The position numbers and the translations under genes are program-made. A stretch of 64,000 bases of DNA from Sphingobacteriales bacterium (lineage in GTDB: Bacteria > Bacteroidota > Bacteroidia > Sphingobacteriales > Sphingobacteriaceae). The stretch is from positions 186,001 to 250,000 of the forward strand of contig JANXOD010000016.1 in the NCBI GenBank assembly GCA_025353765.1, read 5' to 3'. This document shows, piece by piece, positions 63,009 to 64,000 of the stretch (position 1 is its first letter; each line of letters starts with the position of its first letter). The notes beneath the pieces were generated by a model. That model was not told where the DNA came from, searched no databases, and saw only the letters and a program-made list of their open reading frames with translations.

Positions 63009-63572
63009 TTAAATATTTTCTGCAATAAAAATGCATGGCTGATCAAATGTCAGGCTGTAAAAGCCATCTTTCTCGGTTTCTAATACATGTTCCGTTAAAT
63101 AGTATAATCCAGATATATGTAAGTTTTTAACTTCATGTAATAGCTCAAGCTGCTCACCGGCAGACTGCCACTTACTAAAGCCAGAACAAATGGGGTAGAT
63201 CTTTTTATGTTCCGTAAAAATTACCAGATTAATGAGATCTGCAAACAAAATATAATCTTTCAATACAAACTCATTAGTGATAATATTAACAGCCGGGTAA
63301 TTTTCGGCCACTAAAAATTTAAGGGCATCCTGTAAAACATCTCCTGTACTTGGTATGATCCTGGTATTTTCCTGGACCGGATAGTCTGCATTTGGTGTGA
63401 TTATACCATCGATTTTTATAGCCAGAGAATCAGCTTGCTCATACATATAATCAGCAACTAATACCGTAGGACTCCATTCCAGTAACTGGCCAAAATTTTC
63501 TGCAGAAAAATCTAAACTCATAATGAGTAAAGCAGGTTCCTGTTTTTCACGAACAATATGATGAGATGACAT
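63009..63572 (-). CDS. Thiamine pyrophosphokinase-like protein lacking catalytic motifs
   Basis: This 187-residue protein begins MSSHHIVREKQEPALLI and has EWSPTVLVADYMYEQADSLAIKIDG, the layout of Bacteroidetes thiamine pyrophosphokinases (about 210 residues). The usual GDFD/S metal motif, however, is replaced here by ITPNADYP, and the KTDxEKAL and RxDH segments are also not recognisable. If the homology is right it is a degenerate copy, perhaps regulatory or non-functional. The adjacent thiE (61 bases upstream on the same strand) supports the thiamine link. The assignment relies on recalled family features and should be checked. Confidence 0.55.
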   Translation of the reverse strand: MSSHHIVREKQEPALLIMSLDFSAENFGQLLEWSPTVLVADYMYEQADSLAIKIDGIITPNADYPVQENTRIIPSTGDVLQDALKFLVAENYPAVNIITNEFVLKDYILFADLINLVIFTEHKKIYPICSGFSKWQSAGEQLELLHEVKNLHISGLYYLTEHVLETEKDGFYSLTFDQPCIFIAENI

Positions 63573-63633
63573 TAATTGGTACTTAGTAGTTGCGGGCTAA
63601 AATTGCAATAAGATTTTTAAAGTACCAACTCTT

Positions 63634-64000
63634 TTAATAGATCTTTTTGTAAAAAGCTCTTAAAGCTTCGGCAGGATTTCCAGTCTGGTTTACTGCTGAA
63701 GATACCGCCAAACCGTGTACTCCTGTTTCCAGGATTTCTTCAACATCCGTAATTTTTATCCCACCAACGGCTAAGACAGGAATATCAATACCGGACTTGT
63801 TCATTTTTTGGATGATGTTTTCATATCCTTCAACACCTAATAATGGATGTGCATTAGGCTTGGTTTGAGTAATAGAAAATGGTCCGCAACCAATATAATC
63901 TACCAAATTTAATGCGACAATTCGCTTAATATCTTCAAACGAGTTAGCGGAAGCTCCAAGAGTTTTATCTTCCCCGATTTTATTACGAATGACAGTAAAA
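63634..64000 (-). CDS. thiE: Thiamine-phosphate synthase, C-terminal part (cut by the window edge)
   Basis: The frame runs from the right edge of the window to TAA at 63636-63634. Apparent starts near 63906 are internal; the reading frame stays open to position 64000 (IGEDKTLGASANSFEDIK, then VDYIGCGPFSITQTKPNAHP and IPVLAVGGIKITDVEEILETG). The phosphate-binding loop of the TIM barrel (AVGGI) and the GCGPFSITQTK segment are the ThiE signatures. It joins the thiazole and pyrimidine phosphates to thiamine phosphate. The N-terminal part is outside the window. Confidence 0.88.
   Translation of the reverse strand, partial: FTVIRNKIGEDKTLGASANSFEDIKRIVALNLVDYIGCGPFSITQTKPNAHPLLGVEGYENIIQKMNKSGIDIPVLAVGGIKITDVEEILETGVHGLAVSSAVNQTGNPAEALRAFYKKIY

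Noticed and set aside
1-64000. CRISPR arrays, rRNA, tRNA, transposases or prophage genes
   Set aside because: No regular spacer-repeat array, tRNA cloverleaf, rRNA sequence, transposase or phage gene was recognised by eye on either strand; the repeats found are short and few.

Overview
The window looks like a chromosomal segment of a Bacteroidetes species, most likely a member of the Sphingobacteriales/Sphingobacteriaceae (inference). The signs are AT-rich DNA, type IX secretion (T9SS) sorting domains, a porX regulator, an lpxC-fabZ fusion, Bacteroidetes-style -7 boxes (TAnnTTTG) and few Shine-Dalgarno sites. No rRNA, tRNA, CRISPR array, transposase or integrase was seen.

Layout. 0-4.8 kb: a DUF4153 membrane protein, a Pit phosphate transporter with its DUF47 partner behind a Pho-box-like promoter, and a PhoR-like histidine kinase. 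4.8-8.8 kb: a type III polyketide synthase operon (PKS, methyltransferase, FAD oxidoreductase) with a divergent UbiA prenyltransferase; the kinase is packed onto the end of this operon. 8.9-21 kb: T9SS cargo proteins (one with an in-frame stop in its signal peptide), an RNA methyltransferase and HD hydrolase, a DUF3127 OB-fold-like protein with an SSB-like tail, and a two-component system sharing a phased TGTTAA operator with a divergent T9SS gene. 21-30.9 kb: aspS, carrying an in-frame palindromic repeat; a TPP riboswitch followed by a TonB receptor and a PafA-like phosphatase; gltX; a metallo-beta-lactamase-fold hydrolase; ybaB. 31-38 kb: a serine hydrolase, fumC, nuclease and phosphatase genes, a frameshifted Cdd1-like relict, ald and tsaE. 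38-40 kb: an arsenic operon that uses an aquaporin in place of an efflux pump. 40-48.5 kb: porX, an HD hydrolase, lpxD / lpxC-fabZ / lpxA, an ABC ATPase, efp, and 5-formyl-THF cyclo-ligase. 48.5-52.7 kb: two histidine-degradation genes, an exonuclease III, and a periplasmic cyclophilin. 53-58.4 kb: a large surface protein with two tandem thermolysin-like (M4) domains, broken by a frameshift at a run of six G, followed by a small stand-alone sorting-domain protein. 59-63 kb: a 40-codon ORF three bases upstream of a C39-peptidase ABC exporter and its HlyD adaptor. 63-64 kb: a thiamine pyrophosphokinase-like protein lacking its catalytic motifs, and a partial thiE.

The regions that look most worth following up are the polyketide/prenyltransferase cluster embedded next to phosphate regulation; the exporter with a possible peptide precursor; the tandem M4 protein with its poly-G frameshift; and the two phased TGTTAA operators. 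Thiamine is a recurring theme: riboswitch-controlled uptake at 23 kb and synthesis at 63 kb.
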